From positions 1,488,001 through 1,552,000 of the forward strand of contig CAVOKO010000009.1 in the NCBI GenBank assembly GCA_963696525.1: a stretch of DNA of 64,000 bases, given 5' to 3'. This DNA comes from CAWBRT01 sp963696525 (GTDB lineage Bacteria > Acidobacteriota > Terriglobia > Terriglobales > Acidobacteriaceae). The notes beneath the pieces are model-generated. The model ran no database searches and had not been told where the DNA came from. It saw only the letters and a program-made list of their open reading frames with translations. Positions 18,027-27,159 of this stretch are shown here, in pieces; the stretch's first letter is position 1, and the number at the start of each line of letters is the position of its first letter. Position numbers and translations under genes: made by a program.

Positions 18027-21000
18027 ATGGACTGTGCAAGGAAGCTACTGGTTGCGATATGCCTGAGCATGATGCTTCTGGCGGGGGTGGCAGTCACTTG
18101 CGCGCAGAACGCATCCTTGCGCGAACAGATCAGCGAGCACGAACAAAAGCTGAGTGAGGCGCGTGCGGCTCAACGCACGAGAGAAGAAGGGATTCAGTTG
18201 ATTGCTCTGGGCTATCTTTACCGGCAATCAGGAAAGATGCAAAAGGCGCTGGAATGCCTGAACCAGGCTCTGTCCATCGAACGGAATTCGGGCAGCCAGG
18301 CCACACAGGCAATGGCGCTGAACACCATGGGCAAGGTGTACTCGGACATGGGACAGGAGAACAAGGCTCTGGCGCTGTTCGGCCAGGCGCTGCCGGTTTG
18401 GCAATCCTTGGGATTCCGCGCGGCCGAAGCCAACACGCAGACCTATATCGGCCGGGCGTACAACAATCTTGGGCAGAGGCAAGAGGCGCTGAAGCATCTG
18501 AACGAGGCATTATCCATTTGGCGAGAAGCTGGGAACCGGATGGGAGAGAAGCATGGCCGGCCGCACCTTAGTCTCGGGGAGTGGATGGAGCTGAAGCGTC
18601 TGAGAGACGCGTTGCCGAACTTACAGGACATGGTCGAACGTACGGGTGAAGCAAACACCCTGGACAACCTGGGAAGAACCTATTCCGACATGGGCCAAGG
18701 GAAGGAAGGGCTGGAGTATCTCAAGCAGGCGCTACCGCTGTGGCGCGAAACAGGCGAGCACAGTGGAGAGGCACTCACGCTAAACGATATGGGCAGGACT
18801 TATGCCGACCTGGGAGAGAAGCAGGATTCGCTGGAATTTTTTAACCAGGCCTTGTTGATATGGCGGACGATTGGCAATCGGCAGGGCGAAGCGATGACGC
18901 TGAACAGCATTGGGCGCCTGTATCGCGATCTTGGGCAACAGCAGACCGCGCTGGACTATTACAACCAGGCGCTGCCAGTGTGGCGCGAAGTGGAAAACCG
19001 CAATGGTGAGGCGTTGGCGCTCAACGATATCGGCAGGGCTTATGCCGACCAGGGACAGGGGCAAAAGGCGCTGGAATATTTCGACCTCGCGTCGCCCATC
19101 TGGCGCGAAACCGGGAACCGTCGCGGTGAGGCGGCGACGATGAACAATGCCGGGAGAGTCTGGTCCGACCTGGGAGAGGCGGGGAAGGCGCTGGAGGTAG
19201 ACAGCCAGTCGCTTGCCATATGGCGCGAAGTGGAGGACCGCCGCGGCGAAGCGCTCGCGCTGATGACCATGGGCTGGGCGTACTACGCGGGGAAACAGAC
19301 GGACAAGGCACTGACGAGTGAGTTGGCGGCGCTGGCGTTGGCAAGATCCGCCGGTGACCCGGAGATCGAAGGAGCGATAGAAACCAGCTTGATGATCGGC
19401 TTCCGCAACGAGCATCGCCGGGAAGAAGCAATTCTGTTCGGAGTCGATGCGGTGAACAACTACCAGCAGATTCGTAAGAATATCTCCGGACTGGACAAGG
19501 ATCTTCAGAGTGGGTTTGTGCGCTCGAAGTCACTCACATTTCGAGTGCTGGCAGAGCTTCTGGTGCAGACGGACCGGCTCGCAGAAGCCGAACGTGTTCT
19601 TGACCTGCTCAAAGAACAGGAGTTGAAAGAGGTCGTTAGGGGCGCAGCGAACAGCGCGGACTCCAAGGTCAGTCCCTTGGAGTTAACTAGCGCTCAGCAA
19701 AATGCGGAAAGCCAGCTTTCGGTCCCTGAAAAGTCGGCAACTGCCCTGACCGACATGAACGTGGAGTTGGCCAGACTGCAGGCCCGAACCGAACGCACCC
19801 CCGAGGAATCTGTTCGCTTGAAGACGCTGGAAGCAAAAATCGAAGCGGTCAATAGGGAGGTTTCGGAGTTCTTCAGGAGGACTCTCTATCCAGAACTGGC
19901 GCAGAAGGCCGGAGCGCAGGATGCAAACGCATTGCTGAGCAAGGAAAGGTCGGAGATCAGCCGCCTGCAGAATACCCTGGCGAAGCTGGGCACGAACGTA
20001 ATCGGCATACGCTTGCTGCTGGGAGATGAACATGCGTATGCGATTGTGGTGACTGCACAGGCACGCAAGAAGTACGAACTTGCTGTTGCTCCAGAGGAGT
20101 TGCGTAGCAAAGTGCTGCAGGTGCGTGACGAGTTGCGCAGGCCGTCGTCCAATCCGAAGCCTCAACTGGCGGAGTTGTACGCAATCACCGTGGCGCCATT
20201 CGCAGAGGAGCTTTCAGCGCTGGAGCGGACCACCGGGGGAAAAGGACCTGCCCCAGTACTGCTATGGTCCTTGGACGGCGTAATGCGTTACCTCCCCATG
20301 GCTGCACTGTTTGACGGTGAGCACTATATGGCCGAGCGTTTCAACGACGTCCTGTTCACTCCCGAGAGCTATGGGCATATGACGGGCTCCTGTGACGCCC
20401 ACCGGCCTGCGCTCCATGTGCTCGCGATGGGCCTGTCAAAGAGTTACGGAGGGTTGCCGGCATTGCCCGGCGTGATGCCGGAGCTGGATGCGGTGGCGCA
20501 CGACCCGGTTGTTCCTGAATCCCACGGGCCCATGGATGGGCTTCTTCTGTTTGATGAGCGTTTTACCTACGCGGCATTGAAGACGCAGCTCGGTGGAGGA
20601 TCAACCTTCCCAGTGGTTCACATCGCGAGCCATTTCGTTCTGGAGACTGGTAAAGGTGCAGAGCCCTATCTGATGCTTGGTGGAGAAAACAGCAGCGAAG
20701 CAGCCGGATTTCCTCTCACGCTTTCAAGAATTGAAGACTCTACGATCGCCTTCCATGAAACTAGGCTCTTGACCCTCTCAGCCTGCAGCACAGCGAAGGG
20801 CGACGTGGCGAAAAATGGTCTTGAGATGGATAGTCTGGGGATGATCGCTCAGCAGAAGGGCGCCGAGGCTGTGCTGGCTACCTTGTGGGATGTAAATGAC
20901 GCGAGCACCAGCCAGTTTATGAGCGATTTCTACACGCGATGGGTAAAGAACCCGACCGATGGCAAGGCGGAGGCACTGCGCCAAGCACAGCTGAGATTGC

Positions 21001-21143
21001 TGCGAGGGCATGACGAAACTCCGCATATTGCAAGCCATCGCGGACTTCAGGCTGTAGAGGACGATTCCTCAACAAAACATGGCACCGGCTATGCACATCC
21101 ATTTTACTGGGCCCCGTTTGTCCTGATTGGTAACTATGAGTAG
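18027..21143 (+). CDS. Exported TPR-CHAT protein (caspase-like domain)
   Basis: 1038 residues. A signal peptide (1-26, ending VTCAQ) is followed by about ten 40-residue tetratricopeptide repeats (residues 50-450), most ending in a shared W-R-E-x-x-x-R-x-G-E-A phrase; the fourth is degenerate. A helical linker (500-680) leads to a C-terminal CHAT domain with the catalytic pair in place: H869 in VHIASHFVL and C920 in LTLSACSTAKGD. TPR-CHAT proteases are known as cytoplasmic effectors (for example Craspase in type III-E CRISPR), but this one is exported and has no CRISPR genes near it. The TPRs probably bind the trigger or substrate. It lies 55 bases behind a hydrolase gene and 58 ahead of another. 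Confidence 0.88.
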   Translation: MDCARKLLVAICLSMMLLAGVAVTCAQNASLREQISEHEQKLSEARAAQRTREEGIQLIALGYLYRQSGKMQKALECLNQALSIERNSGSQATQAMALNTMGKVYSDMGQENKALALFGQALPVWQSLGFRAAEANTQTYIGRAYNNLGQRQEALKHLNEALSIWREAGNRMGEKHGRPHLSLGEWMELKRLRDALPNLQDMVERTGEANTLDNLGRTYSDMGQGKEGLEYLKQALPLWRETGEHSGEALTLNDMGRTYADLGEKQDSLEFFNQALLIWRTIGNRQGEAMTLNSIGRLYRDLGQQQTALDYYNQALPVWREVENRNGEALALNDIGRAYADQGQGQKALEYFDLASPIWRETGNRRGEAATMNNAGRVWSDLGEAGKALEVDSQSLAIWREVEDRRGEALALMTMGWAYYAGKQTDKALTSELAALALARSAGDPEIEGAIETSLMIGFRNEHRREEAILFGVDAVNNYQQIRKNISGLDKDLQSGFVRSKSLTFRVLAELLVQTDRLAEAERVLDLLKEQELKEVVRGAANSADSKVSPLELTSAQQNAESQLSVPEKSATALTDMNVELARLQARTERTPEESVRLKTLEAKIEAVNREVSEFFRRTLYPELAQKAGAQDANALLSKERSEISRLQNTLAKLGTNVIGIRLLLGDEHAYAIVVTAQARKKYELAVAPEELRSKVLQVRDELRRPSSNPKPQLAELYAITVAPFAEELSALERTTGGKGPAPVLLWSLDGVMRYLPMAALFDGEHYMAERFNDVLFTPESYGHMTGSCDAHRPALHVLAMGLSKSYGGLPALPGVMPELDAVAHDPVVPESHGPMDGLLLFDERFTYAALKTQLGGGSTFPVVHIASHFVLETGKGAEPYLMLGGENSSEAAGFPLTLSRIEDSTIAFHETRLLTLSACSTAKGDVAKNGLEMDSLGMIAQQKGAEAVLATLWDVNDASTSQFMSDFYTRWVKNPTDGKAEALRQAQLRLLRGHDETPHIASHRGLQAVEDDSSTKHGTGYAHPFYWAPFVLIGNYE

Positions 21144-21201
21144 CTTTTGGAATTATGCAATAACTCATTCCGCTAAAAGCCACAAGTGTACGAGGGCAAG
21201 T

Positions 21202-22587
21202 ATGCGCAGGTTCGTGATCGGTCTCCTAAGCGTCTGCATATTCTCATTTCTTCAGCCGGCGCACGCCAGTGATGAAATTCCGCCCACGGACGTATCGTCG
21301 CAATACATTCTGCAAGGCGCGGTTGTGGGTCCCAACGGGCTTCCTGTTCCAGGAGCGCGTATCGATTTGCGCGATGCAGCGGATGAAATCTTGGCGGATA
21401 CGGTGACTGATGTGGACGGAAAGTTTGCACTGCTTGGCATGCGCCTTCCAAACGGCAAGTACCTGATACACGCTTCCGCAGTTGGCTTCGAGGTCGATGA
21501 AAAGAGGTTTGAGATCGACAAAGAATCTCAGACCGCTTTGAACTTCTTGCTGACGCTTAAGATTGCAGCCAAACCGCGGGGCATAAGCTCCCGCTTCACG
21601 GTTGTGCGAGTCTTTTACGCAACCGACCGGAAGCAGGAAAAAGACGCGCAATCGGTGCGATATACCGGGTCAAGGTCGGACGGGGGTACTCTTGCCTATG
21701 GCTCATGTGAAGTCAGCATCCCGGAGACCCATTCTTCTGCTGAACTGGAACGCCCTTCGATCTGGAGATTCGAGTTTCATGTTGATCCTGAGAAACACTT
21801 CATGTTGCGAAAGATCGAACCTGAACCCAAGGAGCGGTTCTTTAAGGAGATGTCGGACTCTGTTGCCGCATCACCTACGAAGGACGCCTTTGTTTTCGTT
21901 CACGGTTATAACGTGAGCTTTGCAGACGCCGCCATCCGTACCGCCCAGTTGGCGTTTGATTTCGGCTTCAAAGGCGCACCGATCTTTTATAGCTGGCCAT
22001 CCAAGGGCAGCCTCTTTGGATATTTCGCTGACGAAGAAAGCGCCGCCCAAACGGTTGGCAACCTGAAGCAGTTCCTCGAAGAGGTCGCGTCAAAATCCGG
22101 CGCGACCGTGGTTCACCTGATCGCACATAGCATGGGGAATCGTGCACTTTTGTCGGCGGTTGCGCGACTTGCGGCAGACCCTCATTTCAAGGATTTTAAG
22201 AAATTTCATGACTTAGTATCGGCTGCGCCGGATGTGGATCGCGATGATTTCAAGAAGCTCATCGCGCAAATACAGAAGCCAACGAGCCCTAATATTGCTC
22301 TTTACGTTTCACAAAAAGACCAGGCCCTGGTTGCGTCACACCTCCTATTCCATAAAGAGCCGCGGGCAGGGGAGGGCGGGAGCCAATCCGTCGTCATGCA
22401 AGGAATGGATACGATCGATGTTTCGAATATAAACATGGACGCTCTTGGGCACAGTTATTACGGTGACAACCCTAGCGTAGTCTCGGATCTTGTGGAGTTC
22501 TTCGAAGGCAAGCACCCTCCGCGGCCGGGGCTTATGCGGATCTCGGTTGGGAGCCTTGGATATTGGCTGCTGCGTCCCGCAAACTAG
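21202..22587 (+). CDS. Exported DUF900-type alpha/beta hydrolase with N-terminal carboxypeptidase-regulatory-like domain
   Basis: 461 residues from the ATG at 21202, which has CGAGGG ahead and opens a clean signal peptide (RRFVIGLLSVCIFSFLQPAHA); the frame extends further upstream only inside the CHAT gene. Residues 35-125 form a CarboxypepD_reg-like Ig fold (GAVVGPNGLPVPGARIDLR ... TDVDGKFALLGM). The C-terminal DUF900 hydrolase has VRVFYATDRK, the oxyanion strand AFVFVHGYNVSF, the elbow LIAHSMGN (nucleophile Ser) and the late LGHSYYGDN histidine. Substrates of DUF900 enzymes are unknown, with lipids or esters likely. As the last gene of the caspase operon it makes the fourth exported hydrolase in a row. 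Confidence 0.85.
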   Translation: MRRFVIGLLSVCIFSFLQPAHASDEIPPTDVSSQYILQGAVVGPNGLPVPGARIDLRDAADEILADTVTDVDGKFALLGMRLPNGKYLIHASAVGFEVDEKRFEIDKESQTALNFLLTLKIAAKPRGISSRFTVVRVFYATDRKQEKDAQSVRYTGSRSDGGTLAYGSCEVSIPETHSSAELERPSIWRFEFHVDPEKHFMLRKIEPEPKERFFKEMSDSVAASPTKDAFVFVHGYNVSFADAAIRTAQLAFDFGFKGAPIFYSWPSKGSLFGYFADEESAAQTVGNLKQFLEEVASKSGATVVHLIAHSMGNRALLSAVARLAADPHFKDFKKFHDLVSAAPDVDRDDFKKLIAQIQKPTSPNIALYVSQKDQALVASHLLFHKEPRAGEGGSQSVVMQGMDTIDVSNINMDALGHSYYGDNPSVVSDLVEFFEGKHPPRPGLMRISVGSLGYWLLRPAN

Positions 22588-23167
22588 GTGGAATGAGGCA
22601 ATCGCTATTCGCCGGCGGTTGGAGCTACTCACGTGTAGACGACTTTGTGACTGTGAAAGTACTCGACTTCAATAGCCTTCACTAAAAATCAACATGTTGG
22701 GATCATTGCCCGTCAGCGAGCTGGAGAATATTGAATCGAGGGGATTTAACAAAAAAAGCGGAATCGGGTTCGGGACCAGGGGGTCGGAGGTTACGGGACG
22801 TTTTCCCGCGAGGCCTGAAAAGGCTGCAGCACCTGCAACGACTAACGGCCTACGGCGTCGGCTACAGCGCCTACACATCGAAAAATCGTCATCTTCACTT
22901 TTTCTGTTTGTTTTTTAGGGCGAACACCTGAGCGTTAAAGGGGATGCATCCGGCTAAAATCACCTGATCCGAAAGTTTGACGAAGCCAATTGTGTCTAGA
23001 GCGAAGCCGAGGCTAGCGCAAGCTTATTTGTGGCGGGTTAAGCAGCGGCATAGTCGAGTTCTGGGCTTTGGTTGTGCTTCGCAGCGGAGCGGAATCTGCC
23101 AGCTGTGGTGGAGCTTGTCATGGCTGTCTAATCTGCCTCTCAGGTCAAGAAAGGTGTAAGAAGGAAT
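22588..23167. other. Intergenic gap, no gene seen
   Basis: The 580 bases between the DUF900 gene and the MFS gene contain only short open frames without family, signal or membrane features. A T-rich stretch at about 22890-22920 lies on the plus strand but no convincing stem precedes it. Confidence 0.5.
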
Positions 23168-24472
23168 ATGGTGACTCCTGTTAAGGCCGTTTCCGAGAGT
23201 GGTAAAACACAAAAGGATGCCACGCGGGCCGTTATCGCAAGCGGTCTTGGGAATGTGATGGAGTGGTATGACTTTGGGATCTATGGTTATTTTGCTCCGG
23301 TACTTTCCTCTCTCTTTTTTCCTTCGAAAAATCCGCTAACGTCACTTCTTATTACCTTCGCTGTTTTTGGTGTCGGTTTCGTTGTGCGTCCCCTGGGTGG
23401 GTATCTGTGCGGACACTACGGCGATAAGTTTGGCAGACGCAATGTGCTTTGCTTCACCATGGTAATGATGGGGATTTCGACGTTCTCTATTGGATTGTTA
23501 CCAACCTACGCACGTATAGGACTGTGGGCTCCCATTGCCCTTACGTTCTTTCGCCTTATTCAAGGTTTTTCTGCGGGGGGAGAGTGGATTGGCTCAACGT
23601 CGTTTATCGTTGAGTACGCGAAAGAGACGAACAGAGGATTTATTGGAAGCTTTCAAATGTTTAGCGTGGGACTCGGGTTGCTTGCTGGCTCCGCGATGGG
23701 GGCATTCATTTCGGGTTCCCTTTCTGAACAGGCATTCAGTAGCTGGGGATGGAGACTTCCATTCTTTCTTGGTATCACAATAGCCGCTGTAGGTTATTAC
23801 CTGAGAGTGAAACTTGAAGAAACACCCCGATTTAAAGAAGTCGAAGAAGCACAAGACAAATCGCGATCGCCACTTGTCGATACTTTGAAGCAGTATCCGA
23901 AGGAAATTCTGCTCTCCATCGGCTTCACGATCAACTGGACCGTATCGTATTACGTGGCAATGAATTATCTGCCAACCTACGTTTCCAAAATCGTGAAGTT
24001 TCCGCTGTCGTTGACGATGACATCGAACACGATTGGGCTGGTGTTCTTTCTTATTCTGACACCTCTTATGGGAGCATTGTCTGACAGAATAGGGCGGAAG
24101 CCGGTATTGTTGGCCTCCTGTGCTGGGTTTGCCTTGTTTTCATATCCTCTATTTCTCCTGTTGAACAAAGCGACTTTCATTTCAATACTCACCGCACAAC
24201 TGATTTTTGCCTTGCTTGAGGCTATGTTCTCTGGACCTGGCGCGGCAGCTCTGGCAGAAATTTTCCCAACCAAAATACGTCTAAGTGCTCTCTCTTTGGG
24301 CTATAACACCGGGGTGGTGCTATTTGGAGGGATGGCTCCATTTATTTGTACATATCTCATCATGGCGACGAAGAGTACTATGGCTCCTTCCTTTTACGTT
24401 ATTGCGGCAGGGATCGTAAGTTTCATTTGCATCTATTCCCTCAAAGAAACTTTTAACCAGAAGCTTAGATAG
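23168..24472 (+). CDS. MFS transporter, metabolite:H+ symporter (MHS) type
   Basis: 434 residues with twelve membrane segments. The opening GLGNVMEWYDFGIYGYFAPVLSSLFFP is the hallmark of the MHS group (ProP, KgtP, ShiA, citrate carriers), and the motif RPLGGYLCGHYGDKFGRRNVL follows at the helix 2-3 loop. The second half repeats it as MGALSDRIGRKPVL. The substrate is likely a small organic acid, betaine or cyclic amide. It starts an operon whose next genes, 21 and 11 bases apart, are an amidohydrolase and an ATC-hydrolase-like protein, so the three probably import and open one heterocyclic or amide compound. Confidence 0.9.
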   Translation: MVTPVKAVSESGKTQKDATRAVIASGLGNVMEWYDFGIYGYFAPVLSSLFFPSKNPLTSLLITFAVFGVGFVVRPLGGYLCGHYGDKFGRRNVLCFTMVMMGISTFSIGLLPTYARIGLWAPIALTFFRLIQGFSAGGEWIGSTSFIVEYAKETNRGFIGSFQMFSVGLGLLAGSAMGAFISGSLSEQAFSSWGWRLPFFLGITIAAVGYYLRVKLEETPRFKEVEEAQDKSRSPLVDTLKQYPKEILLSIGFTINWTVSYYVAMNYLPTYVSKIVKFPLSLTMTSNTIGLVFFLILTPLMGALSDRIGRKPVLLASCAGFALFSYPLFLLLNKATFISILTAQLIFALLEAMFSGPGAAALAEIFPTKIRLSALSLGYNTGVVLFGGMAPFICTYLIMATKSTMAPSFYVIAAGIVSFICIYSLKETFNQKLR

Positions 24473-24493
24473 TACTTCTAAGAAAGGCACAAG

Positions 24494-25717
24494 ATGCGCA
24501 CATTAGTACAAAATGCACTCCTTATTGATGGACTCGGTAACCAGTTCCCCGGCAGCTTTGTCGACATCTGCGACAATATGATTCAGGAAGTTGGGGCCGG
24601 GAAGGATGTGCGTCGCGATGTCAAATACGACATCATAATCGATGCCATCGGTAAGACAGTTATCCCCGGCATGATTAACTGTCATGTGCATCTGGGAATG
24701 AACGCCGGGGCGCAACCCATGCACACCCTGGCGGTCTCAACCCAATTACAGGTGTTGATGCAGGCCATCGAAAACGTACAAAAGATGGTGAAAAAAGGGA
24801 TCACAACTGTACGAGACTGCGGGGCCAAGGAGTTCGAAATACTGCTGCTGAGAGATAACGTCAAGAAAGGCGTAGTTCCAGGACCACGCATCCTGGCGTC
24901 TCAAGCTATCAAGATTACGGGCGGGCACTTTACCGGCCGTGTTGTGGACGGTCCCATAGAGGCAAAACGCGCGGTCAGGGAACAAGTCTTCGCAGGCGTC
25001 GACTTTGTTAAGCTGATGGCCAGTGGCGGCTTAGGCAGGGCAAATGAACAGCCTGGCGTCCCCGAGTTGGATGTCGAGGAAATGCAAGCAGCCATCCGCG
25101 AAGGGAAAAAGCATGGCCTTAAGGCTTGTGCCCACGCACACAGCAAGCAGAGCATGATGAATGCGATTGAGGCCGGGGTAGATACCCTGGAACATTGCAC
25201 ATTTCTGGATGATGAAGTCACGGACGCTATCCTCAAGAATAATATCCCGGTAGTTCCCACGTTCCAACCTTACTACCAGATATCTACTTCAGCCGCGGGA
25301 TGCGGACTCCCGGGCTTTATGGTTGAAACCGCGAAGATGCTTTACGCGGAGAAGCTGCCGAGATTCCAAAGGGCACTCAAGGCCGGAATCGAAATCGCTT
25401 TTGGGACGGATGCCGGCGCCCCATTCACCCCGCTTGAAGACATGGTGACTGAGACCAGGATCATGGTCGAGATGGGGATGAAGCCGATGGAGGTAATTGC
25501 CAGCTGTACTTCGATAGCCGCCAAAACCATTGGATTGAGTGAGCGGCTCGGAAGCATTCAAAAGGGGAAGCTCGCCGATATCGTTTTGTTGAACGGGAAT
25601 CCCTTGGAGAACATTGCCAAACTGGGTGATGTATGTTGCGTTATTCAGAATGGCCGGATAGTACATTCCGAAGGCATGGACACAACCAACAGGCTCAAGG
25701 TCGGAGCTTTTGCATAG
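24494..25717 (+). CDS. Metal-dependent amidohydrolase (Xaa-Pro dipeptidase / imidazolonepropionase-like)
   Basis: 407 residues, complete TIM-barrel amidohydrolase. Metal ligands appear in order: HVH in MINCHVHLGMN, the probable carboxylated lysine in VDFVKLMASGG, histidines in CAHAHS and TLEHCTFLD, and the aspartate in FGTDAGAPF. The end GSIQKGKLADIVLLNGNPLENI closes the beta sandwich. This pattern fits the COG1228 group, which includes prolidases, imidazolonepropionase and related cyclic-imide hydrolases. Its place between an MHS carrier and an ATC-hydrolase-like protein suggests catabolism of a specific heterocycle or N-acyl compound rather than general peptide turnover. Confidence 0.88.
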   Translation: MRTLVQNALLIDGLGNQFPGSFVDICDNMIQEVGAGKDVRRDVKYDIIIDAIGKTVIPGMINCHVHLGMNAGAQPMHTLAVSTQLQVLMQAIENVQKMVKKGITTVRDCGAKEFEILLLRDNVKKGVVPGPRILASQAIKITGGHFTGRVVDGPIEAKRAVREQVFAGVDFVKLMASGGLGRANEQPGVPELDVEEMQAAIREGKKHGLKACAHAHSKQSMMNAIEAGVDTLEHCTFLDDEVTDAILKNNIPVVPTFQPYYQISTSAAGCGLPGFMVETAKMLYAEKLPRFQRALKAGIEIAFGTDAGAPFTPLEDMVTETRIMVEMGMKPMEVIASCTSIAAKTIGLSERLGSIQKGKLADIVLLNGNPLENIAKLGDVCCVIQNGRIVHSEGMDTTNRLKVGAFA

Positions 25718-25728
25718 AGGAGATTGCG

Positions 25729-26289
25729 ATGATCGGCGAGGCAGAAAAGAAAGAAATTCAACAGTTCGTCAGCGACCTGGCTCTGGAGCAGGGCGCGAGC
25801 GCTGAGCAGTACAGAATTGCTATTAAGGCAGCTATCAAGGACCGGGCGATCATATACTACTGCATGTGGAAAACCTTGCAGCGGTTACACCCTGAAGTCG
25901 ATGCTTCGAAGGTGCTGCGGGAGGCATCGTGGGACTTCGGCGTTATTAAGGGCAAGCAAATGGCCAAGAAGCTCGGCGGGGTGGATAAGACCCCGAAAGA
26001 AGTCCTCAAGGGCCAGACGTCAAAAGGCGGAATGCTGGTATTCAAGCAGGAGATTGTCGAACTGAATGATGAGAAGGCCGTGAAAATCTTTAATGAATGC
26101 CCACACATCGAAACCTTCAAAGAGCTGGGCGCCACGGCTGACGAACTGAAAACATTGTGCCGGGACATGCTGTGTTGGGGAGACTATGGGACATTTGCGC
26201 CATTTCCGAACGTAAAGCTTGAGTGGCCGTCTACCCTGGCTGACGGGGATGGCAAGGGTTGCGCAATGACACTTACGAAGAAAACCTAA
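25729..26289 (+). CDS. L-2-amino-thiazoline-4-carboxylate hydrolase-like protein
   Basis: 186 residues from the ATG at 25729, which has AGGAG in place; the longer open frame lies inside the amidohydrolase gene. The chain resembles the ATC_hydrolase family: a helical N-terminal half (IAIKAAIKDRAIIYYCMWKTLQRL ... FGVIKGKQMAKKLG) and a C-terminal half with NECPHIETFKELGA, RDMLCWGDYGTFAPFPNVKLEWPSTLADGDGKGCAM; several cysteines are conserved in this family. The founding enzyme opens 2-amino-thiazoline-4-carboxylate to N-carbamoyl-cysteine. Many homologues occur in unrelated loci, so the true substrate may be another ring; the upstream amidohydrolase could take the opened product. Confidence 0.7.
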   Translation: MIGEAEKKEIQQFVSDLALEQGASAEQYRIAIKAAIKDRAIIYYCMWKTLQRLHPEVDASKVLREASWDFGVIKGKQMAKKLGGVDKTPKEVLKGQTSKGGMLVFKQEIVELNDEKAVKIFNECPHIETFKELGATADELKTLCRDMLCWGDYGTFAPFPNVKLEWPSTLADGDGKGCAMTLTKKT

Positions 26290-26644
26290 ATGTTGCAACT
26301 GCTGTGATGGCAGTCGAGGCTATGCTTGTCTACGGCCAAGGTTAGTCATCGCACGACCACGTATACATCGTCGGAAAGTCTAGGGGGTTCGCCTTCCGCC
26401 ATAATAGACGAAGGCTAGACGACGCCCGAAGAGCCGCTTCTGCTGATCTTTCCCGACCGTCCAGGACGCATGTTTGTGTTTGCGTCACATGCTGGCCGCG
26501 ACGGCCTTTCTAGAACCGCGGACTGATCACCCAATCGAATGCATCGAGTGGTCGTGGGACCACCCCAGACATGGACAGCACCGAGATCGCGGTCTAGGGG
26601 CAGCAGGAACGGAGCGCCTACAATGGGCGTTTTGAATCCACCTG
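26290..26644. other. Convergent gap, no gene seen
   Basis: This 355-base stretch lies between the rightward ATC-hydrolase operon and the leftward tusA-like gene. I see no gene, repeat or convincing terminator in it. Confidence 0.5.
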
Positions 26645-26905
26645 CTATAGACTACCTTGAATCGTAATCTGCCACTCGCCGGAGCCGATCTGCTGAATGC
26701 CCTGCACGGCAAATCCGCGCTCCCTTGCGATGCGTGGCACGTCCCCGGTTGCAGCCGGACAATCTACAAGAAGATTGAGTTGGCTGCCGTCGGGTAGTTT
26801 GTCAAGGAGTGGCTCGATCGCGTACTTAGGATACGGGCACATCCACCCTCTCAGGTCGACCTGATACGATTTGTCCCCGATCTTGATCGTGCTTACCTGT
26901 TTCAT
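26645..26905 (-). CDS. TusA/SirA-like sulfur carrier protein
   Basis: 86 residues, the usual size. The defining CPxP motif is present in VDLRGWMCPYPKYAIEPL (cysteine near residue 23), followed by the beta-alpha-beta-alpha-beta pattern ending GEWQITIQGS. TusA proteins carry a persulfide on that cysteine and hand sulfur to tRNA thiolation, molybdenum cofactor or dissimilatory sulfur pathways. A membrane protein frame overlaps its start by 80 bases and may be the remnant of the YeeE/YedE transporter that often accompanies such a TusA. The sulfur context downstream (cysteine leader, sulfate exporter, cysK) fits. Confidence 0.85.
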   Translation of the reverse strand: MKQVSTIKIGDKSYQVDLRGWMCPYPKYAIEPLLDKLPDGSQLNLLVDCPAATGDVPRIARERGFAVQGIQQIGSGEWQITIQGSL

Positions 26906-27140
26906 GTTTTGTCTTCTCCACTATCCGGATTGCGATATAGAACAGCAATAAGAAACCGAAAACGAATGCTACGGCCCCATACCATCCCAGAACCTTGGGC
27001 AGGAATACCGGCTTACCGTACAGCCACCCCTCTCCGACCGGCGAACCATAAATATGTATCCAGAGTCCGGCGGCCAGCATACCCCCTAGTATCGCCAACC
27101 AGGAGCGCACATAGCAGAAGTTGTAACAGCGCAGAATCAA
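26826..27140 (-). CDS. Small membrane protein, possibly truncated YeeE/YedE-like sulfur transporter
   Basis: An open frame of 104 codons with a TTG or an internal ATG start, containing two membrane segments (WLAILGGMLAAGLWIHIYG and VLGWYGAVAFVFGFLLLFYIAIRIV). The opening phrase ILRCYNFCYVRSWLAILGG resembles the repeated R-x-C-x-x-G motif helix of YeeE/YedE proteins, which import thiosulfate and are often encoded just before a TusA. The upstream part is missing: a stop lies 5 codons before and the divergent ligase gene begins 20 bases away. It overlaps the tusA-like start, so it may be a decaying partner. The family call is tentative. Confidence 0.45.
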   Translation of the reverse strand: MILRCYNFCYVRSWLAILGGMLAAGLWIHIYGSPVGEGWLYGKPVFLPKVLGWYGAVAFVFGFLLLFYIAIRIVEKTKHETGKHDQDRGQIVSGRPERVDVPVS

Positions 27141-27159
27141 TGTACGAAGGAATCATTTG

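Noticed and set aside
18027..21143. The TPR-CHAT protein as a Craspase (type III-E CRISPR) component
   Set aside because: There is no CRISPR array or gRAMP/Cas7-11 gene in the window and the protein has a signal peptide.
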